From Candidatus Hadersleviella danica (GTDB lineage Bacteria; Chloroflexota; Anaerolineae; Promineifilales; Promineifilaceae), in contig JADJSZ010000050.1 in the NCBI GenBank assembly GCA_016711405.1, positions 5,642 to 69,641 of the forward strand: 64,000 nucleotides of DNA, written 5' to 3'. Below are positions 8,601 through 17,600 of this stretch, piece after piece. The position numbers were made by a program, and so were the translations under genes. The notes beneath the pieces were generated by a model, which worked only from the letters and a program-made list of their open reading frames with translations, searched no databases and was not told the DNA's origin. Position 1 is the first letter of the stretch. The number at the start of each line of letters is the position of its first letter.

Positions 8601-8971
8601 CCCCGTCCCAAGCCGCTGGCGGCCGCCACCAATACCACAAGGGCGGGGTCGAGCAACAGGGCGGCGATTAAAATGGGCACAAAGCCGAGCAGGCGCAAAA
8701 CGTTAACAGGCGTTTCGGCGACGGCAATGGGGGGCAATAAGTTGTTGGCGGGTAGGTAGAGGAGGAAAAGCTGGCTGGTGATGAGACTGGCGAAGATGAG
8801 GCAGAGGGCGATGAGCCCGTGGCGCGAGGAGGTGGTGCGCCCGTTGCGGCCGTGCCGATACGCCCCCCAAACTGCCAAAGAGATGTACAGGGCTAGGAGA
8901 AAATACCCTAGCGGCCGATTGGGCAGGGTGAGGTATGGCGTAAATGTTGCACCCCAAAGCTTAAAAAGCAT
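5621..8971 (-). CDS. Large membrane sensor histidine kinase (7TM-like region, dCache, HAMP, GAF, PAS)
   Basis: A 1116-residue kinase. Residues 1-250 hold about seven hydrophobic helices. A further helix and an extracytoplasmic sensor of double-Cache type (about 290-520, with FIVDDEQQIIAHP and RRLVYVQEGPDHPW) follow, then another helix. HAMP (545-600, LLRATERITSGDYATPI), GAF (615-770), PAS (775-885), HisKA with phospho-acceptor His in VSHDLRSPL near residue 889, and a HATPase domain with NLVTNAIKYAP (N box), ADNGPGIP (G1) and GSGLGLAIVK (G2) complete it. It is translated just before the ANTAR regulator, forming a two-component operon. The ligand cannot be told from sequence. Confidence 0.92.
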   Translation of the reverse strand: MLFKLWGATFTPYLTLPNRPLGYFLLALYISLAVWGAYRHGRNGRTTSSRHGLIALCLIFASLITSQLFLLYLPANNLLPPIAVAETPVNVLRLLGFVPILIAALLLDPALVVLVAAASGLGRGMWQTHQIFDLFHFGMVGWLMARGLRQNYLGRFYRWLRRPPVAAPLALVLVLPLLASLATYVYAPAEASSLAALDVSRSTLQGQFLLALLEGLISGGLVSLLVWGIPQLAPTPPQTLVTSPFNRTLNRRLLSGFVLYSAALILVLSTAVFYLSLNVSSDLVINQMNQNATAVSRNIATFLQSRQNLLAQHRLDERLQSDDPDEVTTSLRQLFRTGPFYRRILLVRPLSANDPSPELEVSAFYPNDDVTEVSLTNLEQAAVLTALRSGAPAMSEAHRIDESGSILAFAVPVENEAGEAVAVLVGRVAAVSLQELIATLTGEIGTGSGFIVDDEQQIIAHPNLGSVLSPWQSDVAGERILRQEEGNTAYEGRDGRTNTRRLVYVQEGPDHPWTVIVTVPYDVVLGLALQTGMPIIGVLALATLLFSAVLAWLAQSITLPLTQLLRATERITSGDYATPITLAGDDEVGQLSQTFAHMQKVLRNRVEELSLLLSVSQSVSGSLDVSEGVPPILRGALRGTGAAGVRLVVMNPNGRYPLTFGEGGSATSMSLYDRTIMGLLRQGRELILPNPETIRRQLHGDETNPTPPPFQALVAFALFSHNRFQGVFWLVYRQPRDFARPELDLLRTLAGQAAVLMENARLFATAEGGRRRLAAVLASTADAVIVTDQTNRILLINPATERIFGLKTAEVNGRRVQDVLTNEELKAVLLAQTEHDNREIPVGKRTYSANAAKIINIDGQAQGRVAVLHDITHMKELDEMKSNFVQMVSHDLRSPLTYMSGFVTMLPMVGELNEKQLDYVEKVQRGIEQLNTMVKNLLDLGRLEAGLELMKSPVRLDSLADAVLRDLSPMAEESGVELVLNAPNKMPYLNLDNALMRQAIVNLVTNAIKYAPESGRITLSVYRQPAPNGLVGEEIVASVADNGPGIPPEEMTRLFEKFHRVQHRANIKVKGSGLGLAIVKLVAERHDGRAWAESELDKGSTFYISVPSIPVDFANL

Positions 8972-9151
8972 GCACCCTGTTCCTCAAAGTTCCAGTGGGA
9001 GATAGCGATAGAGGTTTATGGGCTTGTCTCCCTGCAACGCGACACTCTATCAAATCATTAGCAGTTAATAATGAAGCGCACCGATGGTAGACATAAACCA
9101 GCGTTATGAGTATGAATGATAGCATGGGGCTAGGGTGAGGGCAATTTAGGG

Positions 9152-9181
9152 AGTTATTCGTTACTGGTTATTGGTTATTGG
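9152..9181. repeat. One-armed TAACCAATAACC-type tract
   Basis: GTTATTCGTTACTGGTTATTGG and one more TTATTGG copy form half of the hairpin family seen at 4303, without an opposing arm. Confidence 0.7.
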
Positions 9182-9192
9182 GTAGCCTGACC

Positions 9193-9268
9193 AAATTACG
9201 AGTTAGGAATTACGAAGTACGACATCCCTTAAGTAATTTCGTACTTCGTAATTCGTACTTCGTACTTT
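9193..9268. repeat. Word-hairpin repeat, AATTACGAAGTACGA family
   Basis: AAATTACGAGTTAGGAATTACG and AAGTACGA face TTTCGTACTTCGTAATTCG and TACTTCGTACTT. Relatives with the words CGAAGGACGAATTACGA are at 13778-13856 and 59547-59622. Confidence 0.85.
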
Positions 9269-9298
9269 ATTTACCGCACTCATTGAATTTGGAGGTTT

Positions 9299-10057
9299 AT
9301 GAATCGGAATACGAAAATTGCGTTGTGGGGCTGTGGGGGCATCTTAGGAGCGTGTGTCCTCATTTTGTTGGTGGTGGGGCCTGTGGCGTTGGCGTTGCGG
9401 ATGCTTGGTTTTCGTTCGTTGGGAACTACGGATCAGTATTTGGCCACGGCCGAGGCCACCCAACCAACCCCCGATTGGACGACTTTGCTAGGGAACGGCC
9501 CGCTAGAGACGAATGGGAATTTGCCTTTGCCCTTGGTCTCGGTGCAAAGTGTGCAGGTGAATGTGCAGGGGCAAACGGCCGTGATTGACACGACGGCCGT
9601 TCACGCCGAACAAGTTTCCCAAGGCGAAACCGCCACGGGTCAGCCCATCTTCTATGCCGAATACAATGAAACAGGCGCCAACGCCCTCGCCGATGATTTG
9701 CTGACCCAATATGCCCCGCCCGATTTGCGTCAGCAGTTGCGCAACCCCTCGCTCGATTTTCGGCCGAGTGTGGTTGTGATGCACGCCGAGGCGAATTTGC
9801 CGCCGCTGGGGTGGCAACCTGCGGCCGTTATCTTGCTCTTTAACGAGGCGGGAACCCAATTTACAGTGACTGGGGTTGAGGTGGCTGGCCAACTATTTAG
9901 CACGCCACCCAGTGGGCCATTGGCCGATTGGGTCAATTTGCTCCAAACTGAAGGCAACCGCGCTTTGTTGGAAACGCAACTGGTCAGCAACGGCCAGCCC
10001 GTCAACATCCACCAAATCTTCATTGACCACAATATCCTGCAAGTGATTGCGCGGTAG
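9299..10057 (+). CDS. Membrane-anchored protein of unknown function
   Basis: The 252-residue product has one N-terminal membrane segment (residues 7-33, CGGILGACVLILLVVGPVALA) and then an extracytoplasmic domain of about 210 residues with no motif I recognise. The middle contains AVIDTTAVHAEQVSQGETATGQPIFY-type sequence (split here: QVSQGETATGQPIFY) and a predicted alternation of strands and helices, but no conserved catalytic pattern. A GGAGG site six bases before the ATG supports the start. It ends just before a small hairpin (10069-10096). A role in the cell envelope is inferred only from topology. Confidence 0.7.
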   Translation: MNRNTKIALWGCGGILGACVLILLVVGPVALALRMLGFRSLGTTDQYLATAEATQPTPDWTTLLGNGPLETNGNLPLPLVSVQSVQVNVQGQTAVIDTTAVHAEQVSQGETATGQPIFYAEYNETGANALADDLLTQYAPPDLRQQLRNPSLDFRPSVVVMHAEANLPPLGWQPAAVILLFNEAGTQFTVTGVEVAGQLFSTPPSGPLADWVNLLQTEGNRALLETQLVSNGQPVNIHQIFIDHNILQVIAR

Positions 10058-10068
10058 AGGGTATAGTT

Positions 10069-10096
10069 GTCGTGGCGCAATAGTTTGCGCCACGAC
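10069..10096 (+). terminator. Hairpin after the membrane-anchored protein
   Basis: GTCGTGGCGCAA / TAGT / TTGCGCCACGAC is a perfect 12-bp stem 11 bases after the stop. It lacks a T-run, so it may be a transcript-stabilising hairpin, not an intrinsic terminator. Confidence 0.5.
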
Positions 10097-10152
10097 GGAT
10101 GCTTTTAATTCAGCGTCAATCAGGCTAGTACACGATGGCGAAATTAACTCGG

Positions 10153-10262
10153 TAGTTCCTTGTGTCATTTTGTTGCAAAGTGTGGCATCGCCACCTCGAA
10201 GCGAAGAATCCCTAGAAGGTGAGGCGTTTGGGATTGCTCACTTCGTTCGGAATGACAAGCTA
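10153..10262. repeat. Dispersed GTCATT..GAAGAATCCC element
   Basis: The left side contains CCTTGTGTCATTTTG and CGAAGCGAAGAATCCC; the right side has GGGATTGCTCACTTCG and TTCGGAATGACAAGC. The two ends are partly complementary (GTCATT/AATGAC, GAATCCC/GGGATT). This is a vocabulary seen in many bacterial genomes. Confidence 0.65.
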
Positions 10263-10294
10263 ACAACTTATTTGCGCCACCATGTACTAGATAG

Positions 10295-10333
10295 CAAAAA
10301 GCCGCAGGCGAGAGTTCTCGCCTGCGGCTTTTG
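10295..10333. terminator. Bidirectional rho-independent terminator
   Basis: AAAAGCCGCAGGCGAGA / GT / TCTCGCCTGCGGCTTTT is a long GC-rich stem flanked by A-run and T-run, placed between two convergent genes, so it can serve both. Confidence 0.88.
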
Positions 10334-10363
10334 TTTAAGTGCTACCAACTGTAGCTCTGTTAA

Positions 10364-12430
10364 TTATTGGATTTCAAAGTTGAAGCCGCCAGTGCTATCC
10401 AAGCCAATGACGCGGATGATGACCATGCCTTCCTCGGGGAAGGTATATTGCAACGTTTCCGAACCACCGGGCAAGAATTCGTCCACTTCTTGGAGCAAAT
10501 TGCCGTCCAAGTCGAGAATCTGAATGACCAAGTCCAACTCTTCGTTATAGGCGTTGGCTTCAATGATGAAGTCTTCTTCTGCGCCAAGGGCAAAGAAGTA
10601 GTCTAAGAAACCAGCTTCGCCCAAGCGGCCGACAACAAAGTCGCCGTAAGCGAGTTCAAAGAAGGTGTTCTCGTCGCCCACCAACAAGACATCGTAGGCG
10701 CCAGTGGCCGTGCCATCATAGGCGACGACTTCAAAGTAGTAGTCATCATCGGAAGGTACGACAAAGGTGTATTCTTCAATGCCAAAGGAGAGGTCAACGC
10801 TGTCAATTTCTTCGCCAGAGGTGTTGTTGTAGAGGTGCAAAACCACATCGAAATCCTCGGCGGGTTCAATGACGGCGCGAACAGTGGCTCCTTCATAGGC
10901 GGTGAAGGGGAAGGCATGGGCTTCTTCGGCTTCGAGTTCGTCGCTGGCGAAGAGAATGCTACCGGGGCCACCATTATTGGCGGCCGTGACGGTCACTTCA
11001 TAGTCGCCACCATCGGCGCCATACGGCCGTAACACAACCGTATACGTACCATCTTCTGGAACAATGACCAGATACGCTTGCTCTTGCGAGAAGCTCTCAT
11101 CCAATTCGCCATCATCCAAGATAGATGTGCCTGTCGCGTCTACCACATCCATTACAAGGTCGAGGTCGCCATCGGTGGTGGTGGCTAACACATCAATCAC
11201 GTCCAGCTCTTGCGCGTCAAACGTCCATGTGGCTGTTTCTTCTTCGACCAAGGTGCCTGTGCCCGTTTGGCCATAGACCAGTTCGCCACCAGATGTCCCG
11301 ACGGCCGGGGTGCCAGTGCCAGCGCTACCTGCTTCGGTTACGGTGAGGGTGTATTCACCACCGCCACCCGCAAACCCACGCACGACGACAGTGTAGAAGC
11401 CATCTTCGGGGATTTCCACGCCGAGGATTTCTTCAGTGTCGAACTCTGCGTCAATTTCGCCAGCGGGCAAAATGGAAACGCCGTTGAGGTCAACGACATC
11501 GACTACTGCGTCGAGTTCGTCGCTGGTGGGTTCAACGACAATGTCTACGGCCGTGCCGGCCGTGCCGACAAAGTCCCAACCCGATTTGCCATTTTCGGCA
11601 ACAGTGCCATTGACCGTATCACCCACAAACAAGGTGCCTTCGGTCGTTACCCCTTCAATCCCACTTGTGGAAGGCAATTCCACAACGGTGGGGGGGTACA
11701 CTTGCACAGTGCTGATGATGGCTTCCAAGGTGGGGATGTAATCCACTTCTTGGTCGAGAGGAGTTGCCGCTACCAAAATGGCCGCTTGGTCGCCTTCAAA
11801 AATCACGGTCATTAAGACGGTTAACTGAATGCCCGATTCGGAAGCACCTGTCAGGCGAATGGTGGCCGCATCTTGGTCATTGATGGTGGTGGCGGTGGGG
11901 CCATCCACAATGGTCAGGTCTTCGCCGAACCCTTCGCCAAAGTTGTCTTGGGCAAAGGTCAGAGCATCCAAGGGGGTCGTAATCCCTTCGCCCAAATCGG
12001 CGATGGGGGAGCCAATGGCGATGAGTACAGCGCCTTCGGTCACTTCATCGGGTGCGTCCAAGAGGGCGGGATCCGAAGCAACAAAGTTGAGGCCAAAAAG
12101 ACCTTGGGCAGTCCAGTCAGCGGGGTGTTGGAAGGAATGGCCAGCTTCAGGGCTGTCAAATTCTACGAAATCGGCCGTCAAATCAGCGGCTGGTTCGGCC
12201 GTGGGTTCAGCGGTTGGCTCAGCAGTCGGCTCGGCCGTTGGTTCCTCTGTGGGGACAGCGGTTGGCTCGGCCGTAGGTTCGGCCGTTGGTTCGGCCGTGG
12301 GGGGTACATCCGTCGCCACAGGGGCTGGCTCAGGGGTAGCTGTTGGTTCTGGTTCGTCGCCACCGCAAGCGACCAAAAGCAACAGTAGGGCTAAGAATAG
12401 CCAACTAAATCGTTTTGCGTTCATCTTCAA
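10364..12430 (-). CDS. Acidic lipoprotein with four pre-peptidase C-terminal (PPC)-like domains
   Basis: The 688-residue product begins with a lipoprotein signal ending LLVAC (Cys22), followed by a low-complexity linker of TAEP/TEEP tetrads (about residues 27-75) encoded by a 12-base GC-rich repeat. A globular domain (about 80-250) with HPADWTAQGLFGLNF resembles PsbP-like domains seen in lipoproteins. Four beta-sandwich repeats of PPC type follow (around 265-370, 375-480, 490-590 and 595-688), each with a pattern like PEDGTYTVVLRPYG. No peptidase domain is present, so this is probably a surface binding protein. It is strikingly acidic (Asp/Glu/Gly). AGGAG lies 12 bases before the ATG. The stop abuts the shared terminator at 10295-10333. 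Confidence 0.85.
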   Translation of the reverse strand: MKMNAKRFSWLFLALLLLLVACGGDEPEPTATPEPAPVATDVPPTAEPTAEPTAEPTAVPTEEPTAEPTAEPTAEPTAEPAADLTADFVEFDSPEAGHSFQHPADWTAQGLFGLNFVASDPALLDAPDEVTEGAVLIAIGSPIADLGEGITTPLDALTFAQDNFGEGFGEDLTIVDGPTATTINDQDAATIRLTGASESGIQLTVLMTVIFEGDQAAILVAATPLDQEVDYIPTLEAIISTVQVYPPTVVELPSTSGIEGVTTEGTLFVGDTVNGTVAENGKSGWDFVGTAGTAVDIVVEPTSDELDAVVDVVDLNGVSILPAGEIDAEFDTEEILGVEIPEDGFYTVVVRGFAGGGGEYTLTVTEAGSAGTGTPAVGTSGGELVYGQTGTGTLVEEETATWTFDAQELDVIDVLATTTDGDLDLVMDVVDATGTSILDDGELDESFSQEQAYLVIVPEDGTYTVVLRPYGADGGDYEVTVTAANNGGPGSILFASDELEAEEAHAFPFTAYEGATVRAVIEPAEDFDVVLHLYNNTSGEEIDSVDLSFGIEEYTFVVPSDDDYYFEVVAYDGTATGAYDVLLVGDENTFFELAYGDFVVGRLGEAGFLDYFFALGAEEDFIIEANAYNEELDLVIQILDLDGNLLQEVDEFLPGGSETLQYTFPEEGMVIIRVIGLDSTGGFNFEIQ

Positions 12431-12628
12431 TCTCCTGTATTATGTTAAGATAAAGGGTGTGAGCAGGTCGTTATTTGTTAAAAGATATTCGCTAATTGAA
12501 GGCGACAAATCATTTAGGGAACAGCAGTTAACTGCTAACAAACGGGTAACACCACAAGAACAGACCAAATCATAGCAAGAATAGGATTTTGGTACTGTAA
12601 AATCCATTGCTAATTGGGTTTTGATTTT

Positions 12629-13435
12629 ATGCGGAATGACAATTTGCTTGATCCCGCCTTAGAAACGCATTGGCTCGGAAAAAAGTGGCACTTTTTCGAG
12701 GAAGTGGATTCTACCAACGGTTGGCTAATCTTGCACCAAATAGAACTGGCGCATGGGGCGGTGGCCACGGCCGATTATCAGACGGCGGGCAAAGGGCGGC
12801 AAGGGCGCACATGGGTAACACCACGGGGCACGGCCGTGGCCGTTTCTATCTTATTGAAGCCCAATTGGCCCGCCGCTCGCGCCACATGGCTGACGATGAT
12901 GGCAGGGGTGGCGGCCGTGAATGCCATCCGCCAACACACGGCCGTGCCCGTCGCTCTGAAATGGCCCAACGATGTGATTGTGCCCGCCGAAGGGGGTGGC
13001 TGGCGCAAATTGGGGGGCATTTTGCTCGAGGGGAATGTGTTGGCCGAGCGGTTGGAGACGGCCGTGCTTGGCCTTGGCCTCAACGTCAACGTCCCCCCAG
13101 CAGATTTGCCCCTCGTCACCCCGCCCGCGACGAGTTTGCTGGTGGAAAGCGGGGTAGTGGTTGCTCGACGGCCGTTGTTGCACACCTTCTTGCAAGAGTT
13201 GGAGCAACTGTATGAGGCGGCCGAGGCGGGACATTCCCCTCACCCAGCATGGCGGGCACTGTTGCACACCCTCGGCCAACAAGTAATCATCCGCACGGCC
13301 GCAGGCGAGTTGGTGGCGCAGGGGTTGGCTGAAGATGTCAGTAGCGAGGGGCAGTTGCTGGTGCGGGATGACGACGGCCGTTTGCACCCCATTCCCGCAG
13401 GCGATGTTTCGGTGCGAAGCAAGGGTGGCGAGTAA
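12629..13435 (+). CDS. birA: Biotin--[acetyl-CoA-carboxylase] ligase
   Basis: A 268-residue biotin protein ligase that makes biotinyl-5'-AMP and transfers biotin to a carboxylase carrier lysine. The adenylate-binding loop GKGRQG is at residues 54-59 and the KWPND motif at 111-115, followed by GGILLE and GLGLNVN. A small C-terminal SH3-like domain (about 215-268, GLAEDVSSEGQLLVRDDDG) completes it. There is no N-terminal winged helix, so it cannot act as the biotin-operon repressor in the way of E. coli BirA. The ATG at 12629 is preferred; an in-frame TTG at 12614 would add five residues. Neither has a clear ribosome-binding site. Confidence 0.9.
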   Translation: MRNDNLLDPALETHWLGKKWHFFEEVDSTNGWLILHQIELAHGAVATADYQTAGKGRQGRTWVTPRGTAVAVSILLKPNWPAARATWLTMMAGVAAVNAIRQHTAVPVALKWPNDVIVPAEGGGWRKLGGILLEGNVLAERLETAVLGLGLNVNVPPADLPLVTPPATSLLVESGVVVARRPLLHTFLQELEQLYEAAEAGHSPHPAWRALLHTLGQQVIIRTAAGELVAQGLAEDVSSEGQLLVRDDDGRLHPIPAGDVSVRSKGGE

Positions 13436-13525
13436 TTTGAGATTAAGAGAGGGGGAGATTGAGCGATAGCAGGATGATTCATTCCCAAATCGCCCAATCT
13501 CCCGAACCTAGAGAGGTACAACAAC

Positions 13526-13738
13526 ATGGCAGATGATTTTGATTTAGACCAGTTTCGGCAACGGAGTGAGCGCAGGGCTTCAACCCAAGCAGAAGTGGAG
13601 TATGAGGACGAAGGAAGTTCGGGCGGCGGCTTTCTGTCGCAGTTCTCGCCCGTGCAACGGCTGGTGCTGGCTTTGCTGGTGCTGGCCAATATCGTCGTCA
13701 TTGGGTTTGTGGTCTTATCCATTGTGGGGATTATTTAG
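13526..13738 (+). CDS. Small single-pass membrane protein
   Basis: A 70-residue protein with an acidic, charged N-terminus (DDFDLDQFRQRSERR), a Gly/Ser linker and one C-terminal membrane helix (about residues 45-69, RLVLALLVLANIVVIGFVVL). GAGAGG precedes the ATG at a good distance. It lies between the biotin ligase and a lipoprotein gene on the same strand. A tail-anchored-like topology is visible; no family is recognised and the function is unknown. Confidence 0.7.
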   Translation: MADDFDLDQFRQRSERRASTQAEVEYEDEGSSGGGFLSQFSPVQRLVLALLVLANIVVIGFVVLSIVGII

Positions 13739-13777
13739 AGGGGGCTTGCCCAAATACGAGTGGTGAGCCTATTGCAA

Positions 13778-13856
13778 AAAGGACGAATGACGAGGGACGA
13801 AGTACGAAATTATTCAGCTATCGTCCTTCGTAATTTGTACTTCGTCCTTCGTAATT
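13778..13856. repeat. Word-hairpin repeat, GGACGAAxTACGA family
   Basis: AAGGACGAATGACGAGGGACG and AAGTACGAAATTA face TCGTCCTTCGTAATTTG and TACTTCGTCCTTCG. The element stays open in the frame of the following gene and makes a spurious N-terminal extension from GTG 13760. Confidence 0.85.
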
Positions 13857-13873
13857 TTGCACCCCACTCAGTT

Positions 13874-14590
13874 ATGCAATTGCCCAAATACCTCCCCCGC
13901 TGGTGGCGAACGGCCGTGTTGCTCTGGCTGGCCACGGCCGTTTCCGCTTGCGCCACACTCGCTCCCTACCTGCCCAGTCTCGAGCCAGATGGCACCGCCA
14001 CCGCCATTGCCCTAACCCCCACCGAAGAAGTCTTCCTCCGCGCCCCCACCATCACGCCCACCTTTACGCCTGCCCCGACCACCACCCCCGTTCCCCTGCC
14101 CAGCCTCACCCCTACGCGCATCCCCGAGCCAGCCACCTATCGCAACGAGGAGCATCGCTTTAGCCTCACTTACCCCGATAATTGGCTGGTAAATGATGAC
14201 GATAGCCACGCTATTCTCATGGCTTCGGATGAGGCGCGGCTGGTGACCAATGTGTTGGATGTGGGTGGGGTGATTTTCCTCTTCCCTGAGGCATTTACGG
14301 CCGACCCTCCCCCCAGCCCCACGGCCGTCCTCACCGCCTTCATCCAAAACTTCGTTGTGTTCGACAGCGAGGAAGTGACCCAGCCCGCCACGGCCGCACG
14401 GGTGGCGGGGCAAGAGGCGGCCGTGGCCACGGCCGATGCCGTTTTTAACCGCTACCCTGTCAAAATTAACTACTATACTTTTGTGCGCGACGGCCAAATT
14501 TTGGTGGTCGTGGTCATGTTGGCCGAAGAAACGGTGGCCGAGTACGAGCCAACGGCAGTTAGAATCATCAATTCATTGCGGATGGAGTAG
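13874..14590 (+). CDS. Lipoprotein with PsbP-like domain
   Basis: From ATG 13874 the 238-residue product starts with a basic N-terminus and a lipoprotein signal ending AVSAC. A Thr/Pro-rich linker (TPTFTPAPTTTPVPLPSLTP) follows, then a domain of about 150 residues opening with RFSLTYPDNWLVNDDD. This 'F.F.YP..W' opening is typical of PsbP-like/DUF domains in exported bacterial lipoproteins of unknown function. The frame stays open upstream to GTG 13760, but those codons are the hairpin repeat 13778-13856, so I take the later start. The same type of opening occurs in the lipoprotein at 10364-12430 (FQHPADW). Confidence 0.75.
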   Translation: MQLPKYLPRWWRTAVLLWLATAVSACATLAPYLPSLEPDGTATAIALTPTEEVFLRAPTITPTFTPAPTTTPVPLPSLTPTRIPEPATYRNEEHRFSLTYPDNWLVNDDDSHAILMASDEARLVTNVLDVGGVIFLFPEAFTADPPPSPTAVLTAFIQNFVVFDSEEVTQPATAARVAGQEAAVATADAVFNRYPVKINYYTFVRDGQILVVVVMLAEETVAEYEPTAVRIINSLRME

Positions 14591-14591
14591 C

Positions 14592-14645
14592 AAGTGCTGA
14601 CTGCTGAGTGCTGAGTAAACAGTTAACTCAGCACTCAGCACTTTT
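14592..14645. repeat. Word-hairpin repeat, GTGCTGAGT family, possibly a terminator
   Basis: GTGCTGACTGCTGAGTGCTGAGT faces ACTCAGCACTCAGCAC and a TTTT run, between two convergent genes. The same words occur in one arm at 55140-55165 and inside a coding region at 61650-61690. Confidence 0.75.
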
Positions 14646-17600
14646 ACTTACGATGAGGGGCAAGAAAATGGCATAGCTTGGTGGGGGAACCAGTTCATCG
14701 TCATCCACAATTGTCGCCTCGGCCGTGGTTGTGCCCGCTTGGGCATGGCTGAGATTTGACAGCACCAACTGGAAGGTGCGGTTGGGCTGGTCGGCCGTGT
14801 TGCCCAACACCCCCACCTGCACCACCTGCACCGTTTGGCCGGGGGCAAAAGTCAGTGTGCCGCTGATGGGTTCATAATCAGTGCCGCCAATCGCTGTGCC
14901 ATCGGCCGTGCCAAAATCCACGGTGGCCGTCAGCCCACTCACGGCCGAAAGCGTCACCGTAAACGTGACCGTCACCACCCCCTCATCCCCTTCCAAGACA
15001 CTCTCGCCCACGACATCAACCAGCGGCACTTCGTCGCTATCCAGAATGGTGGCGGTCGCCTCGGCCGTGGCCAGCCCCGCTTGGGTAGGATTGGCCAGCA
15101 GGAGGTGGAACGTCTCGGTTGGCTCATACAAGCCATCGGCCAGCACCGAGATTTGCACCAGTTGACTGGGTTGGCCGGGGGCAAAGGTGAGCCGAGGGGC
15201 CACGGCCGTGTAATCGTCGCCCGCCGTGGCGGTGCCATCGGCCGTGGCATATGCCACCGTGGCGGTCAGGCCACTGGCGGCCGAGAGTGTGACCGTAAAG
15301 GTCGCCAACTCCCCTTCCAGCACACTTGCGCCGACCACACTGAACAGCGGAGCCTCGTCGCCATCCAGAATGGTGGCGGTCGCCTCGGCCGTGGCCAGAC
15401 TGGCATGGGTGGGGTTGGCCAGCAGGAGGTGGAACGTCTCGCTCGGCTCATACAAGCCATCGGCCAGCACAGGGATTTGCACCACCTGCACCGTTTGGTT
15501 GGGGGCAAACGTCAGCGTCTCGCTGATGGGCGTGTAGTCCGCCCCAGATAGGGCCGTGCCATCGGCCGTGCCAATGGCCACAGTGGCCGTTACGCCACTG
15601 GCGGCCGAAAGCGTCACCGTGAAGGTGGCCATTTCCCCTTCCCCAACTTCCTCACCCACCACACTGAACGTGGGCAGGGGGTCATTGTCCACAATCGTGG
15701 CCGTGGCGGTGAGCGTGGCCAACGCCACATGGATGGGGTTGCTCAAGACCAACCCGAACGCCTCCTCGAGTTCGTACAGGGCATCCTCGAGGATGATTAC
15801 CTCGAGTTCGGCCGTGGTTTCGCCGGGGGGCAGGGTCAGGGTTCCGCTGATGGGTGTGTAATCGGCTCCTGCCGTGGCTGTGCCATCGGCCGTGGCAAAA
15901 TCCACCCGCACCGTTTGCCCGCTGGCGGGCACGAGCAAGAAGCTAAACGTGGCTGTGCCATCGGCTTCGTTCACGACCACATCTTCGACGGCCAAACTCG
16001 ATGCGCCATCGTCGTTGAGGATGGTTAAAAGCACGGCCGTTGTGTCCAACTCCAGCCCGACAGGGTTGGTCAGGGTCAGCGTCAGGGTGCGGTTGGGGTC
16101 GTCGAGGTCGTTGCCCAAGATGGGCACGGAGATGACGGCCGTGGTTTGCAACGGGGCAAAGGCGACTGTGCCGCTGATGGGGGTGTAATCCACGCCGCCC
16201 ACGGCCGTGCCAGCGGCCGTGGTGTAAGCCACTGTGGTCGTCACGCCGCTGGGGTGGCTCAGGGTCAGGGTGATGGGGGCGAGGGTGGTTTCGCCCTCCG
16301 CCCCTTCCACCACAAATTTGGTAGCGGGAGCTGTCAGCACGGGTTCGCCCTCGTCGTCCGCAATCGTCGCCGCCACGTGGGGCTGGCCAAGGGTGGCGTT
16401 GGTCGGATTGCCCAAGGCGAGAGTCAGCGCCTTGTCCCCATCCTGCACGTTGTTGTCCAGCGCGGTCAGGGGGATGGGTTGGCTGGTGGTTTGGAGCGGA
16501 GCAAAGGTGAGTGTGCCGCTGATGGGTTGGTAGTCCACCCCTGCGACGGCCGTGCCATCGGCCGTGGCCACATCCACCGTAATGGTAAAGACGCTGGGGT
16601 GGGAGAGCGCGAGAAGCCATGTGCCGCTCAACCCTTCGGTGACGGTGATGGGCGAAGACGAGATGACGGGCGGGCTGTCGTTGTCCACAATCGTCATCGT
16701 CGCTTGGCTGGTTCCCAGTGTGGCGTTGCTGATGTTGCTCAATTGGAGGGCAAATTGCTCGTCGGGTTCGTCCACGTTGTCATCCACAATGGCCACGCTG
16801 ATGGATTGGCTGGTGCTGTGGGCGGGGAAGGTGAGCGTGCCGCTGATGGGGGTGAGGTCGTCGCCGTGGACGGCCGTGCCCTCGGCCGTGGCGACATCCA
16901 CCGCAATGGGGAAGGCGCTGGGGTTGCTGAGCGTGGCGGTGAAGACGGCCGTGCCCACCCCTTCGCCCACGCTAAAATCGCCCAAGGTCAGGGTTGGCAG
17001 TGGGTCGTTGTCCACAATGGTAATGCTGGTGGCGGCCGTGCCCATGCGCCCCTTCACGGGGTTGCTCAGCACGACGCTGAAGGCGCGGTTGGCCTCGTAG
17101 CGGGTGTTGCCGAGGATGGGCACGGTGATGGTTTGGCTAATGGTTTCGGGCGGGAAGATGAGTGTGCCGGTGGTGGTGAGGTAATCGGTTCCTGCCACGG
17201 CCGTGCCCGCTTGGGTGGCGTAGTTCACCGTCACGGTCATGCCACTCATATAGCTGAGGGTGACGGTGAAAGTGGCGGGGGTTGTGCCGCTATCCCCTTC
17301 GGTGATGAGGAAACCTGCCCCGCTGTGAATATAGGGGTTGTCGTTGTCGTTGTGGCGGCCCGGTGTGCCGTTGGGGGCGTAGCTGGGCATCCAACTCGTT
17401 CCTTGGCGGTTATCGAGCAGGTGGCTTCGCAACTCGAGCGAGGGGCCTGTGTCATCGGGTTCAATCGGCCAGCCGTTGCCGTCGTCGTAGTTCACCTCAT
17501 CTTCGGTGAGCATGGGGAAGAAGCCGGGCGCGGGCAGGGCTTGCCAACTGTCGGGGCGTTGCAGGGTTATTCGGCCGCCGCCGTTGCTAAGCTGGCCGCC

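Larger units (their letters stand above)
8972..9298. other. Divergent intergenic region with repeats
   Basis: This tract separates the kinase operon from the membrane-anchored protein. Positions 8972-9150 hold no recognisable gene; the rest is occupied by a one-armed TAACCAATAACC-type tract and a larger hairpin (9193-9268). A GGAGG site precedes the next ATG. Confidence 0.5.
10058..10363. other. Convergent intergenic region with three hairpins
   Basis: No gene is visible. The tract holds a 12-bp hairpin (10069-10096), a diffuse repeat rich in AAGCGAAGAATCCC and TCGTTCGGAATGACA words (about 10153-10262) and a strong bidirectional terminator (10295-10333). Confidence 0.6.
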
